Origin: Acanthopleuribacter pedis | GTDB lineage: Bacteria; Acidobacteriota; Holophagae; Acanthopleuribacterales; Acanthopleuribacteraceae | Direction: 5' to 3' | Assembly: GCF_017377855.1 (NCBI RefSeq) | Contig: NZ_JAFREP010000029.1 | Coordinates: forward strand, 1 to 64,000 | Length of the DNA stretch: 64,000 nt | In this document: positions 26,853 through 35,957 of the stretch, in pieces | Layout: each line of letters starts with the position of its first letter | Position numbering within the stretch: the first letter of the stretch is position 1 | Position numbers and translations under genes: made by a program | The notes under the pieces: generated by a model | The model's database searches: none | What the model saw: only the letters and a program-made list of their open reading frames with translations | Told to the model about the DNA's origin: nothing

Positions 26853-29800
26853 AAGGTTTCTCCTTGATGGTTGAAGAGGCCGTAAAACCCCTGCCATGTG
26901 AATGTTGTGTCGTCGTGGCTGATTTGGTGGCGTTGATCCGCGCGGGCGTCGTGGGAAACGGCGAGGTACCAAAGCGTTCCGTCGTGGCTCGCCAACTGGA
27001 TCAGGTCCAAATCGCCGCGGGTGATCCGGCTTAGGGACCGCAAACGGCCTTGCGTGCCGACGGTGGTTTCCTCCGCGGCGGAGGTGGCGCCGTGCGGTTC
27101 CAACACGGATACGAAGGTGTGGTTGCCTCGGTTGGGCGCGGTGCGCAGGATCAGGGCTTGCTGGGGGCGCAGGTTGAAATCGGGATCCTGGGCGCCGAGT
27201 TCCGCCAGCAACAGGGTGTCGTCCCTTTCCGCCAAGGTGGTGTAGGTATAGAACCGGCTGCCGTGAAGCCAGGTGACCGAAAAGGAGCGACCCTCGCGGG
27301 TCTTGGCTTGGGCGCGTCGCCAGAGGTGTTGGTAGCCGGCGCTTTGACCCAAGGGGTGTAACTGGTTGGTTTCGGAAACGAGGCGCGGCGTCGACGCGAT
27401 CAGGCGACCCGCGAAATGCAGCGGCAGGTCGTATTGGTGCGGTCCTTTGGCGGTGACTTTTAGCAAATCGACTACCATGGGTGGGCCCGCGCCCGGCCCT
27501 TTGATTTGCGCCAGCGTGCGCTGGAATTGGAGGCCCGGGTAAGCGTCGGTCATGGTTGCCGCGGCGATGTGAATCCGTTCATTCTGTTCCCAAAAAGTGA
27601 GGTGGGGGTGGGCTGCATCGGCCTTGGTGCGCTTGCCGTCGAAGTGACTTCGCTGGTCGACCACCAGCGTGTTGTGGGCCGCGGTTTGCTTGGCCCAGCT
27701 TTGGTTTTCGGGCAGGTAGCGGCCGCCGTTTTTTTGGGGCACATTGAGGAAGCGGGCGGCCCCGTAGTCGGTGATGATTTCGTGGCCGTTGTCGTAAAAC
27801 AGCCAGTTGAGTTTGTCGAAATGGCCGTGACCCATGCCTTGGGCGGTGGCTTTAAACACCAGTGCTTGATGCCCGATTTCGGAGCCATCGCGCATGACGA
27901 CCAGCGCGCCTTGTTTGCCGGAAGGCCCGTCTCGCAAGACCCTGCTTTGAAAGGGATAGGGCCTTGCCAAACCTTGGTCGATCGCCCTTGCCGTTTCAAA
28001 GCCGGCGCGGGTTAGGACCGCCGCTGATTGGTTTTGGGCGATTGACAACAAGCCGGCGTCGCCGGTGAGGCGGTAGGCCGCGGCGATGCCGTAACGCAAT
28101 TCGACCGTGTCCAAACCTTTGCTTTTGATTGCATCGTTGATGGGAAAAAAGAGGCCGTTGTAGGACAGGTCCACGCAGCTACGCACCGCCTTGAGGATGA
28201 TCTGGTCGCGGTATTGAAAAATGGCGCGTTCCGGTTCGTTGTTGTGTATCGCGGCGGCAAACAAGATCACCGGCATGAGCGCGTAGCGTTGGTAGTACGG
28301 GCCTTCGGTGTAATAGCCGTCGGGGGAGAACAGGCGGTCAAGTTGCTTGAGGAACCCGGCCGAACCGTCGCGCTTCAAGCCGTACAAGGCCTTTTCCACG
28401 TAAGCTTTATCGCCGAGGAGGTAGCCGGTCATGCCGACCGCCGCCGCCGCCCAGGTGCCGTGGTTGTGGATTTTGTCAAAGGTGCGGGGTTGGCCGCTTG
28501 ACAGGAACTCGGCCATGGGTCGCAAGAGCCCGCTTTCGAGATGCTTCCGTTCCGCGCGGCTCAGGCGCGGCCACACCGCGGCGGCACCTTGTACCGCGTA
28601 GGTTAACCAGACCGCTTCGTTGAGGCTTTGCCAGAACAAGCGGCCGGGTGCCTGTTTTTTCTGTTGGGGATGTGGACCCAGGCCCGGGTACAGATCCGCG
28701 TAGGCTTTGAGCAGTGCCACGGCACGGTGGGCGTGCTCTTCGTTGCCGGTGATTTGGTAGAGGATCCCCGCGTCGTGGATGGCGACCCCGTTGCGTTTGT
28801 GTTGTTCGTGGGTATAACCGCCACCGGGATCGGTGGGTTGGGGTACATCGGGCGGATTTCGGAAATAGGCGATGACCTTCTTTTCGGTAGCCGCCAAGCT
28901 CCGCTGAAAACGCGGCGATTGCATCAAATTGTCGCGAAGGGTGTCGGCCTCCGCGGCGGACAGCAACAGGGTCGGCGCGCTAAATGGTTCGTTGCCGGAT
29001 GGTTCGTTGCCGGATGGGTCGTGGCGCTCGCGGATCACCGGTTGCGGGGTGTTGATGAATTGAGGGTTGATCAGCCGGGTGCGCGGTTCACCAACCGTGT
29101 GCTGGATGCGAATGGGTCGGCTGTCTTCGACCAGGATGTCGGTGATCTGGGTATCCTGCACACCCCACAGGCGCAACGAGGCGTCCGACTTGTTGCGTGT
29201 TCCACCGCCGACCCGCGCGAGTTTTGCGCGGTGAAGGGTAAAACGGGGCCCGAAGGTGCTTTCATCGGTTCCGCCTCGGTAAATATCGGCAAGGGTGCCC
29301 GCGATGTCGGTAAAGGTCGAATCGCGAATCTCGATGGTTTCCCCGTTGTACACGCCCAAATCTTCCGGTTCTTTGTTGAGGTGTAACACGTGGCCGGTCA
29401 GGTTGCTGAAATGGCAGTTGTGCAGGCGGATTTGGTCCGCGAAGGTGTGTTTACCGGGAGAAAAGAAGTGAAACGAATGGTTTGTGTTTAAATCGCGCAC
29501 GCTGGTGTTTTCAACGACCAGGCGGTAATTGTGGCGCAGGCCGGTGCGGCTGGTGCGGATCAGGCTGTTTCCCGCGCGGTCCGGCGCCGAGGCGCCGGTG
29601 AGGGTGAGACCGGTCAATTTGAGAGAGCCGCCCTCGGCCAGCTCAAACAGGGAGGATCGCGCGAAGCTCAAACGGGTGCTTTGGTCGGGTTGGGCGGCGG
29701 CGAGGGTGATGGGTTTGTCGACGACGAGGATGGTGGTTGCATGGTGTTCGCCCGGCGCGAGCAGCAATCGGTCGCCCGCCTTTGCATCGGCCAAGGCGGC

Positions 29801-31225
29801 GGCGAGGGCGCCTTCTTGCGGCGCCACCCGAAGCGTGCGACCGGTATCAAAGATGGGGTCGCGATCCGGTTTTGGGTACCAGGCCACGCCCGTGTCGGCC
29901 AGGTTCAGATTGCTTAGCGACGGTGAGGTGCCGACCCCTGGGAACGGTTCGGGGTAAAGCAGGCCGTTCGCCCCGCGCGACATCTTCACGGATTCGGCGA
30001 TGAAACCTGGCAGCGGCAGCGGGTTTTCTATCGGATGATGAAGGTTGTTCTCAAAACGCACGCCGCTTAAGTCATCGTAAACCGCGATCACCGGTTTGCC
30101 CGCGCGATGGACGATCAGGTTGTTGCGAAAATCGGTGCGGATCGGTGGCGCCGAGCGTTCCGCATCAGCCCCGGCGGCCAATTCAATGTGGTTGCAATCG
30201 ATCAAGCTGTTGTTTTCGATCAGGCTGTCTTCCACTTGGTGATAGCGGTTGATGGGTGAATCGGGTACACCGTTCATGATCACCAGCGCGGCGCCGAAGC
30301 GATGCCCGGTCAGGCCTTCAAAGTAGTTGTTGCGTACGGTTTGGCGCTTGTTAATCACGCGAATTCCGCCGGTATGCGGGCGGCCGTTGCCAAGGAACAG
30401 GTTGTTTTCGACCAGGTTGTCATTGCCGTGGCGCAGGGTCAGGGTGCCTTGCGATTCCAGGAAAAGGTTGCCGCGCAAAATGTTGCCGCCGGACTTCACC
30501 GAGATGATCTCTACCTCGCCGTTGCAGCGGTCAAACACATTGTTTTCCACCAGCGTAGCAGATTGGGTCAGCGAGTATTTGCTGGTCCCAATCCTCAAGG
30601 TTTCGCCGCCGTTGGCGCCCAGTACCGGTCGTGGTCCGAAGTAGTTGTGGTCAATGCGGTGGTGGTTCTCGCGGTCGTCCTCGTGATCGAGGCGGACCGC
30701 CATGGTGACGCCTTGGTTGGTTTTCCCGACCAAATGGTTGTGGTCAAAGCGGTTGTGCTTGCCGGCCATGACGACCCAAAAGCTGTTCTCAAAACGGGCC
30801 GGTGGATTGTAGTGGTCGATCACCACCTCGGTGACACGGGAATGGTAAGCGCGTTCTTTTTTGTTGCGGCGAAAGGCGATGACGGTGTTGGTCGGTGACC
30901 AGCCGTCCCGAAAAACCAGGCCTGAGACGACCAGGTGGCGGCCCGCGAGGCGGAGGTTGGCGCGGCCGGTGAGGATCACCTGTCCCTTGGTTTCCGCGGT
31001 GAGGGTGATCGGGCGTCCGGGTTCGCCCTGCCCGGAAAACAGGATTTCAAAGTCCGGCCAGGTCCCATTTTTCAAACGAATCGTGTCGCCCGGAACAGCC
31101 TTTTTGAGGGCTTCCCGGTAGGCGTCCTGGCTGTCCACTAGGACGGTGGCTGCTTGAAGGGTTTGGAACGAAAGGGCCAGACAAAAGAGGGAAACCCAGA
31201 GATGGATGTTGGGGAATCGGTGCAT
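26849..31225 (-). CDS. PL6-PL17 fusion alginate lyase
   Basis: 1458 residues, signal peptide ending FQTLQAA (about 26). Residues about 27-740 form a parallel beta-helix of polysaccharide lyase family 6: the catalytic pair is Lys244 in EIISVKSGG and Arg265 in GTLTLRHGN, 21 residues apart as in known PL6 lyases. Residues about 760-1458 are a PL17-type alpha-toroid plus beta-sheet oligoalginate lyase: Asn921-His922 in KIHNHGTWAAA, probable catalytic Tyr978 in YYTEGPYYQRYAL and QGMGHGHFDKLNW. One chain thus carries an alginate-cutting lyase and a lyase that releases monomers. A short linker contains a direct GNEPSGNEP repeat. It follows the TonB receptor by 91 bp and is coupled to kdgF. Confidence 0.94.
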   Translation of the reverse strand: MHRFPNIHLWVSLFCLALSFQTLQAATVLVDSQDAYREALKKAVPGDTIRLKNGTWPDFEILFSGQGEPGRPITLTAETKGQVILTGRANLRLAGRHLVVSGLVFRDGWSPTNTVIAFRRNKKERAYHSRVTEVVIDHYNPPARFENSFWVVMAGKHNRFDHNHLVGKTNQGVTMAVRLDHEDDRENHHRIDHNYFGPRPVLGANGGETLRIGTSKYSLTQSATLVENNVFDRCNGEVEIISVKSGGNILRGNLFLESQGTLTLRHGNDNLVENNLFLGNGRPHTGGIRVINKRQTVRNNYFEGLTGHRFGAALVIMNGVPDSPINRYHQVEDSLIENNSLIDCNHIELAAGADAERSAPPIRTDFRNNLIVHRAGKPVIAVYDDLSGVRFENNLHHPIENPLPLPGFIAESVKMSRGANGLLYPEPFPGVGTSPSLSNLNLADTGVAWYPKPDRDPIFDTGRTLRVAPQEGALAAALADAKAGDRLLLAPGEHHATTILVVDKPITLAAAQPDQSTRLSFARSSLFELAEGGSLKLTGLTLTGASAPDRAGNSLIRTSRTGLRHNYRLVVENTSVRDLNTNHSFHFFSPGKHTFADQIRLHNCHFSNLTGHVLHLNKEPEDLGVYNGETIEIRDSTFTDIAGTLADIYRGGTDESTFGPRFTLHRAKLARVGGGTRNKSDASLRLWGVQDTQITDILVEDSRPIRIQHTVGEPRTRLINPQFINTPQPVIRERHDPSGNEPSGNEPFSAPTLLLSAAEADTLRDNLMQSPRFQRSLAATEKKVIAYFRNPPDVPQPTDPGGGYTHEQHKRNGVAIHDAGILYQITGNEEHAHRAVALLKAYADLYPGLGPHPQQKKQAPGRLFWQSLNEAVWLTYAVQGAAAVWPRLSRAERKHLESGLLRPMAEFLSSGQPRTFDKIHNHGTWAAAAVGMTGYLLGDKAYVEKALYGLKRDGSAGFLKQLDRLFSPDGYYTEGPYYQRYALMPVILFAAAIHNNEPERAIFQYRDQIILKAVRSCVDLSYNGLFFPINDAIKSKGLDTVELRYGIAAAYRLTGDAGLLSIAQNQSAAVLTRAGFETARAIDQGLARPYPFQSRVLRDGPSGKQGALVVMRDGSEIGHQALVFKATAQGMGHGHFDKLNWLFYDNGHEIITDYGAARFLNVPQKNGGRYLPENQSWAKQTAAHNTLVVDQRSHFDGKRTKADAAHPHLTFWEQNERIHIAAATMTDAYPGLQFQRTLAQIKGPGAGPPMVVDLLKVTAKGPHQYDLPLHFAGRLIASTPRLVSETNQLHPLGQSAGYQHLWRRAQAKTREGRSFSVTWLHGSRFYTYTTLAERDDTLLLAELGAQDPDFNLRPQQALILRTAPNRGNHTFVSVLEPHGATSAAEETTVGTQGRLRSLSRITRGDLDLIQLASHDGTLWYLAVSHDARADQRHQISHDDTTFTWQGFYGLFNHQGETL

Positions 31226-31316
31226 AAATCACTCGTCGTAAAGCGGGATGAAACGTGGCGGATTTCACTTGAATCAACGGGCGCATCAGCCGCTCCCATC
31301 CATTCAAAAAACCTGG

Positions 31317-34300
31317 CTAAAACTTCGATTGGAGGCCGAAGAAGTAGCGAGGGCCGTAGACATTGCGTTCGCCAAAGTTGTCGTTGGTGTAGTAGTAGGT
31401 TTGTTTGGGTTCATCGAACAGGTTGATGCCGGTGACATTGATTTTAATGGATTTGGAGAGGCGATAGGAGGCGCGTGCCTCCCAAACACCGACGTCGCCT
31501 ACATAACGCAAGCGGGTCCCGTTGCTGGTATAGGGTTGGAAGTATTCGCTGCGGTACTTATACAGAACCTGAGTATCGAATTCACCTAGCTGATAGTAAA
31601 GCTGACCCGAGAAAACATGCTCGGAGAAACCAGGAACGTTGCCAGGAGCGATAATGCCTTGGGTGAGCTGGGTGGTGGAGCCGTCGAGGTTACGGAGGGT
31701 GACCGTACCATAGTTACTGTCTTCAAATTCGAAGTCCGAATCCGCATAGTTATAGCTTAACTTCGTGCCCAACCCTTTTAAAACGCCTGGCAACCGCGAG
31801 AAGCGATGGGTGACCGTGAGTTCGATCCCGTAAAGATCGCTGGTGTCGTCGTTGGTTTGGGAGACCGTGTATTCGGCCTCGATGGGTTGTCCGTCGATTT
31901 GGAAGCTTTCCAGAAAGCGTACCTGTTCAAAGCCGCCGGTGAACTGTTTGAAATAAAAGCTCGCGGCCAGGAGTGAGTCAGCGTTTGCGTACCATTCAAT
32001 TGAGGTGTCGAGGTTCCAAGACATCAGGGGATCGGTAAAGGGATTGCCGGAGCCCGATACATTATTAATAAGGTCGTTGGGGTCGGTGATGTCTTCCGCG
32101 CCGTTGAGTTGGAAGGAACGGTTGTAGCCCAGGTCGCCGGGGTCGGGGCGTGACATGGCGCGGTAGATGCCGCCGCGCAAGATATGGTCGTCGCTAAGGT
32201 TGACCACGATGTTGAAGCTGGGCAGCAGTTCCGTGTAATCGTGTTTGGCCGAAACCCGTTCAAAGCCGCCGTCGGCGACCGGTTGAATCGAAAGGAACCC
32301 GCCCGTGTCGGTAATGATTTCGTAATCGGTGCGGTAGGCGCGCGAGGTAACCGCCGTATTCACCGCGCGCACGCCGAAATTGCCGCGGTAGGCGCGTTCC
32401 CCCCAAACCCCGCCGTAGGTCGCCATCGCATAGGCGGCCGTGGTGGCCTCGGTGACGTCGGTCGTGCTCGGGCTTTCGCGAATTTGCGCCGGGTAGGCGA
32501 ATTCGGTCCCTTGCGCCGCGAGAATCATGCGGGTGACGCACATCGTGTCAAAGGTGGCCCACTGGTTGCCCGTCCCCGAGAGCACCTCGCCGGTTTCCGA
32601 ATCGATGTGGGTCACCAGGTTGCCGTCCCGCTGTGATGCCAAAAAGTCGGATTCGGGGAAGGGGATGGCGCATTCTTGATTGATCAGGGCGATCAGGTCG
32701 CGTTCTTCCTGGGAGCTGTCGTCGAGGTTGCCCGTGGTGAAGCGGGTGCCGCCCAAATTGAGGTAGTCCTGTTCTGAGACGCGTACCCCGGCTTGGAGGT
32801 GGTGAATCCCGCCGCGGTTGATCATCCAATCCATATCCAAGCGCGCCGCTTGAATCCTGTTTGTGCGGTCCACGTCGGAATCGATGCGCACGCGGTACTC
32901 GTCCGAGAACAGGCGGTGGTCGGTGACATCAAAGTTGGTGATGGTGAATTGGGGAATGCCCGAGTGGGTGTTCCAGGAAACCAGGGGTTGGTAACCGCCG
33001 GGCGTGTCCTGGTTGAAGATGTCTTGGTTATCCGACTGGGTGCGCAGTGAGATTTGCAACTCCTCGCGGGTGGTTTCGGAAAAGGAGAGATCGGCCGTCA
33101 GGCTCAGTTGCGGGTTGACCCGGTGGCGCACATTGAGGCCGCCGCCCATGTAATCTTCCGTGCGCGAGTAGACCTCGCTGTTGGATTCAATCGCCGTGGT
33201 GCCCATCCATTCCACGACAGCGCCGTTGGCCGTGGTGACCAGGTTGGGACCGGTCACACCGGGGGTGACACGGCGTTGGTTGGCAAAGTTCAGGTCGTGG
33301 CGTTGTTCCGCCTGGACGCGCTCGGAAAATTGAAGATCCAGATTGATGTCCCAGGCGTCGTTGGGTCGCCACTGGAAGGCGCCGAAGTAAGAATCCCGTT
33401 CCTCCGAGGTGTCGTTTTGCCGAAAACCCCGTGAGCTGGGCGCGAAGGCGAAAGGCGAACCCGCGCTGTAGGCTTGGCCGGTTTCCGGGTTGATGCGCGT
33501 ATCGTAACCCTGGTTGTTGCTCCCGTCGATTTGGTCCTCACAATCCCCGCTTGAATCGCGGTGGAACCCCTCGTTGGTCACATCGGGATCGTTGATGCAT
33601 GCCCAGAGCGAAGAACCGGTGGGGCTGGAGCCGCGGACTTCGGCCTCGGGTTGCGAGGTGTCGCTGATTTGGTAACCCAGCGAAATACCGAATGCGCCGC
33701 CGTAGGGAAGCTCGAACTGATCGACGTAACTCAAGGTGGCGCGCGCGCCCAGGTCGCCTTCTTCCGCGTCGCGAATATTCTGTTGATCCGGGTTGAAGTT
33801 GCCCTTGAGATCCAGTTGAAAGCGGCGTTCGCTAAAGTTAAGTGGTTTCAGGGTTTCCAACTGAATGACGCCGGCCACCCCGCCTTCAATCAGCGCGGCG
33901 TCCTGGGTTTTGGAAATGGCCAGCTTGCTCATTAATTCCGAGGGGAATTGCGAGAAGTTGACCGCGCGGTCGCCGCTGCCGTTGGTGGCCTCGCGGCCGT
34001 TAAAGAAGGTTGCACTCAGAAAGGGGCCCAAGCCGCGGATGGAGATTTCGGTGGCGCCGCCGTTTTCCCGGTGGGACGAGGCGCCGGTTAAGGTTTCCAG
34101 CGCCTCCCCAATCGAAAGCGCCGGGATGTTGTCGATCTCATCCGCGGAAATGCCGTCCACGATGGTGACCGCATCTCGTTTGATTTCAATTTGATTGCGA
34201 ACAATTTTTCGCGATCCCCGAACCACAAGTTCTTCCGTGACCTGTTCTTCTTTATCCGTGTCCTTTTCACGCTCGGTTTCGGTTTGGGCCAAAGCCAAAC

Positions 34301-34391
34301 TGAATCCCCCTATGGCGATTAGGACCACGAGCCGAAACAAGCGGCCGACGTCCGCGCCAAAACGCGGAACGACGTCGTGAGTCGTATTCAT
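31317..34391 (-). CDS. TonB-dependent outer-membrane receptor for alginate oligomers
   Basis: 1024 residues from the ATG at 34391 (GAGGGGGGAACG upstream). Signal peptide VVLIAIGGFSLALA. A plug domain follows with EELVVRGSRKIVRNQIE, DEIDNIPALSIGEALETLTG, EISIRGLGPFLSATFFNG and VAGVIQLETLKPL, then a long beta-barrel ending in aromatic FGLQSKF (outer-membrane insertion signal). It resembles the large carbohydrate-type (CarA/MalA-like) TonB receptors of marine bacteria. Its position ahead of the alginate lyase gene gives the substrate by inference. A palindromic GntR operator lies about 106 bp upstream of the start. Confidence 0.93.
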   Translation of the reverse strand: MNTTHDVVPRFGADVGRLFRLVVLIAIGGFSLALAQTETEREKDTDKEEQVTEELVVRGSRKIVRNQIEIKRDAVTIVDGISADEIDNIPALSIGEALETLTGASSHRENGGATEISIRGLGPFLSATFFNGREATNGSGDRAVNFSQFPSELMSKLAISKTQDAALIEGGVAGVIQLETLKPLNFSERRFQLDLKGNFNPDQQNIRDAEEGDLGARATLSYVDQFELPYGGAFGISLGYQISDTSQPEAEVRGSSPTGSSLWACINDPDVTNEGFHRDSSGDCEDQIDGSNNQGYDTRINPETGQAYSAGSPFAFAPSSRGFRQNDTSEERDSYFGAFQWRPNDAWDINLDLQFSERVQAEQRHDLNFANQRRVTPGVTGPNLVTTANGAVVEWMGTTAIESNSEVYSRTEDYMGGGLNVRHRVNPQLSLTADLSFSETTREELQISLRTQSDNQDIFNQDTPGGYQPLVSWNTHSGIPQFTITNFDVTDHRLFSDEYRVRIDSDVDRTNRIQAARLDMDWMINRGGIHHLQAGVRVSEQDYLNLGGTRFTTGNLDDSSQEERDLIALINQECAIPFPESDFLASQRDGNLVTHIDSETGEVLSGTGNQWATFDTMCVTRMILAAQGTEFAYPAQIRESPSTTDVTEATTAAYAMATYGGVWGERAYRGNFGVRAVNTAVTSRAYRTDYEIITDTGGFLSIQPVADGGFERVSAKHDYTELLPSFNIVVNLSDDHILRGGIYRAMSRPDPGDLGYNRSFQLNGAEDITDPNDLINNVSGSGNPFTDPLMSWNLDTSIEWYANADSLLAASFYFKQFTGGFEQVRFLESFQIDGQPIEAEYTVSQTNDDTSDLYGIELTVTHRFSRLPGVLKGLGTKLSYNYADSDFEFEDSNYGTVTLRNLDGSTTQLTQGIIAPGNVPGFSEHVFSGQLYYQLGEFDTQVLYKYRSEYFQPYTSNGTRLRYVGDVGVWEARASYRLSKSIKINVTGINLFDEPKQTYYYTNDNFGERNVYGPRYFFGLQSKF

Positions 34392-34496
34392 CGACGTTCC
34401 CCCCTCAGTTGTTCTGCATGGTCTGCAAACAATATATCCATGTCGTGAAGAATTGGTCAAATGATTTTTGTGAAAAATCTACGATGTGGTCGCGGT

Positions 34497-34511
34497 ATTG
34501 GTTTTACCAAT
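34497..34511. promoter_or_regulatory. Palindromic operator for the FadR/UxuR-type GntR regulator
   Basis: ATTGGTTTTACCAAT is a perfect 6-3-6 palindrome containing TGGTNNNACCA, the general FadR-subfamily site and close to the UxuR/ExuR box. It lies upstream of the TonB receptor gene. Half-sites ATTGGTC (34451) and ATTGGTAAG (34534) flank it. Confidence 0.7.
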
Positions 34512-34588
34512 TGGTTGGGGTATTTGTTGGTATTGGTAAGAATGTATGGCTGGTGGATTGGGCGTGGGCGTGCCTTTTGGGGCTTTGC

Positions 34589-34844
34589 CTTGCTCGCCGG
34601 CCTTCTGCTCCGTGGGCCAAAAAGCCTGCAATGACGAGGGGACGGCCTTCCCGGGGCGGCCTTCCGGGGACGGCCTTCCGCTTTGCTCCCTTCATTGCAT
34701 GGCAACGGTGAGTACCGGCCGTCGACGGTACAGCGCTGCGTCGAGGCTGTCCCACCGTTGCTTTACAACAGCGCAACCAGGTAACCTAAGTCATCTAAGC
34801 TATTTCAACGCCGGAACAGAACTTCTGGTGAGAAGTGCGGGTTA
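34589..34844. mobile_element. Family-2 MITE-like element, copy D (about 256 bp)
   Basis: Left end is shortened (TTGCTCGCCGGCCTTCTGCTCC, lacking the TTCTCACCA part); right end is CTTCTGGTGAGAAGTGCGGGTTA. The right half matches copy B and the left half matches copy E (CCTTCTGCT..., CCAAAAAGCCTGC). A small direct duplication (GGGGCGGCCTTCC / GGGGACGGCCTTCC) has enlarged it. The remaining part of this gap (34845-34980) shows nothing else. Confidence 0.72.
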
Positions 34845-34980
34845 AAGCCAAGCGGGCGGATTCGGGAGGTGGGTCGCGCACCCGCGCGAAGGACGGCGAA
34901 CCCGCGCGAGGGAGGGCGGCTCCGAATCGCAGGCGGTACCCGTGCGTCGGCTTATTTTGGGATGAAAAAAGCTGAAACCG

Positions 34981-35739
34981 TTACGGACGAAGGGTTTGCA
35001 GGGAAAACCGTTTGCGCGATGCCTCGGCCTTACGCCGAATTTCTTCCATTTGCTCCGCCTCTTTGGCCGCGATTAATTTGTTGAGGATGCGGGAGAAATG
35101 ATCGTGCATGGCTTTGCGGGCCTGTCCGGCGTCCCGTTGCTTGAGCGCGTCAAAAATGGCGCGGTGTTCGTCGATTCGGCGCTGTCCGTCGGTTTCGCAA
35201 ATAGACTGATAGGCTTGATGCACGGTGGGTACGTTGTCGCGCATGTACCAAAGATCGTCGATAATTTTGGCCAGAATCGGGTTACAGGTGGCCTGGGAGA
35301 TGATTTGGTGGAATTTTTTATCCGCGAGTTCGGAGTGCAGCGTGCCGTCGGCCGATTCGTCGGCCATATCGTGAAGCGCCGCTTCCAGTTGTGCCAGTTG
35401 GTCGTCGTTAATCATCACCGCGGCGAGCGCGGCGGCTTCACCTTCAATGAGCGCGCGGGCCTCGGTCAGCTCGAAGGTGCTGACGGCGGGCTGGTTACCG
35501 GATTGACGGGTGCTGTCTGGGTGTTCCAACACATAGACGCCGGAACCGGTTTTGACGCGGACACGGTCTTGGGCCTCAAGCGCGATGATCGCCTCGCGAA
35601 TGGTGGGGCGGCTGACCGAAAAGCGTTCGGCGAGTTCGCGTTCGGGTGGGAGCCTACCGCCTGCCGGGTATTCTCCTGATTCGATCAATGCGAGCATCTT
35701 AACTACGACGCCTCGGTACAAGCGTTTATCGCCGGCCAT
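34981..35739 (-). CDS. GntR-family (FadR subfamily) transcriptional regulator
   Basis: 252 residues from the ATG at 35739 (GGAAGGAGACAGCCCGT upstream); the open frame extends far upstream only by chance. N-terminal winged helix: GEYPAGGRLPPERELAERFS then VSRPTIREAIIALE and GSGVYVLEHPD. C-terminal all-helical FCD ligand domain with EARALIEGEAAALAA, DKKFHQIISQATCNP (metal/ligand His) and EHRAIFDALKQRD. Members respond to sugar acids; adjacency to the alginate locus suggests an alginate-derived keto-acid or uronate as inducer. Operator-like sites lie at 34497-34511 and in its own upstream region (35864-35874). Confidence 0.92.
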   Translation of the reverse strand: MAGDKRLYRGVVVKMLALIESGEYPAGGRLPPERELAERFSVSRPTIREAIIALEAQDRVRVKTGSGVYVLEHPDSTRQSGNQPAVSTFELTEARALIEGEAAALAAVMINDDQLAQLEAALHDMADESADGTLHSELADKKFHQIISQATCNPILAKIIDDLWYMRDNVPTVHQAYQSICETDGQRRIDEHRAIFDALKQRDAGQARKAMHDHFSRILNKLIAAKEAEQMEEIRRKAEASRKRFSLQTLRP

Positions 35740-35863
35740 ACGGGCTGTCTCCTTCCAATGCCGACCTGAGTCGGGGTTCCTTGTGGGTTTTCCGGCCCAC
35801 GCCGAACGCATGTGCGTTGTCCGGTTGGGTAATGCAGCCATCCTAACACACTTGCAATAAAAT

Positions 35864-35874
35864 TGGTCATACAA
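35864..35874. promoter_or_regulatory. Candidate GntR autoregulatory site
   Basis: TGGTCATACAA fits the general FadR-subfamily pattern TNGTNNNACNA and lies about 125 bp upstream of the regulator's start, in the region between two minus-strand genes. Weaker than the 34497 palindrome. Confidence 0.4.
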
Positions 35875-35919
35875 CGGTGCAGCCGCGTTGCGCTCCTGTT
35901 GACAAGTCCGTGGCGGCAC

Positions 35920-35944
35920 AAAAAAAGCCGCCCGGAGGGGCGGC
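35920..35944 (-). terminator. Rho-independent terminator of the 35958-37646 gene
   Basis: Minus strand: GCCGCCC, loop of 4, GGGCGGC, then seven T. It lies 14 bp behind the stop of the gene at 35958 and separates it from the GntR gene. Confidence 0.92.
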
Positions 35945-35957
35945 ATAAAGGCGGATG

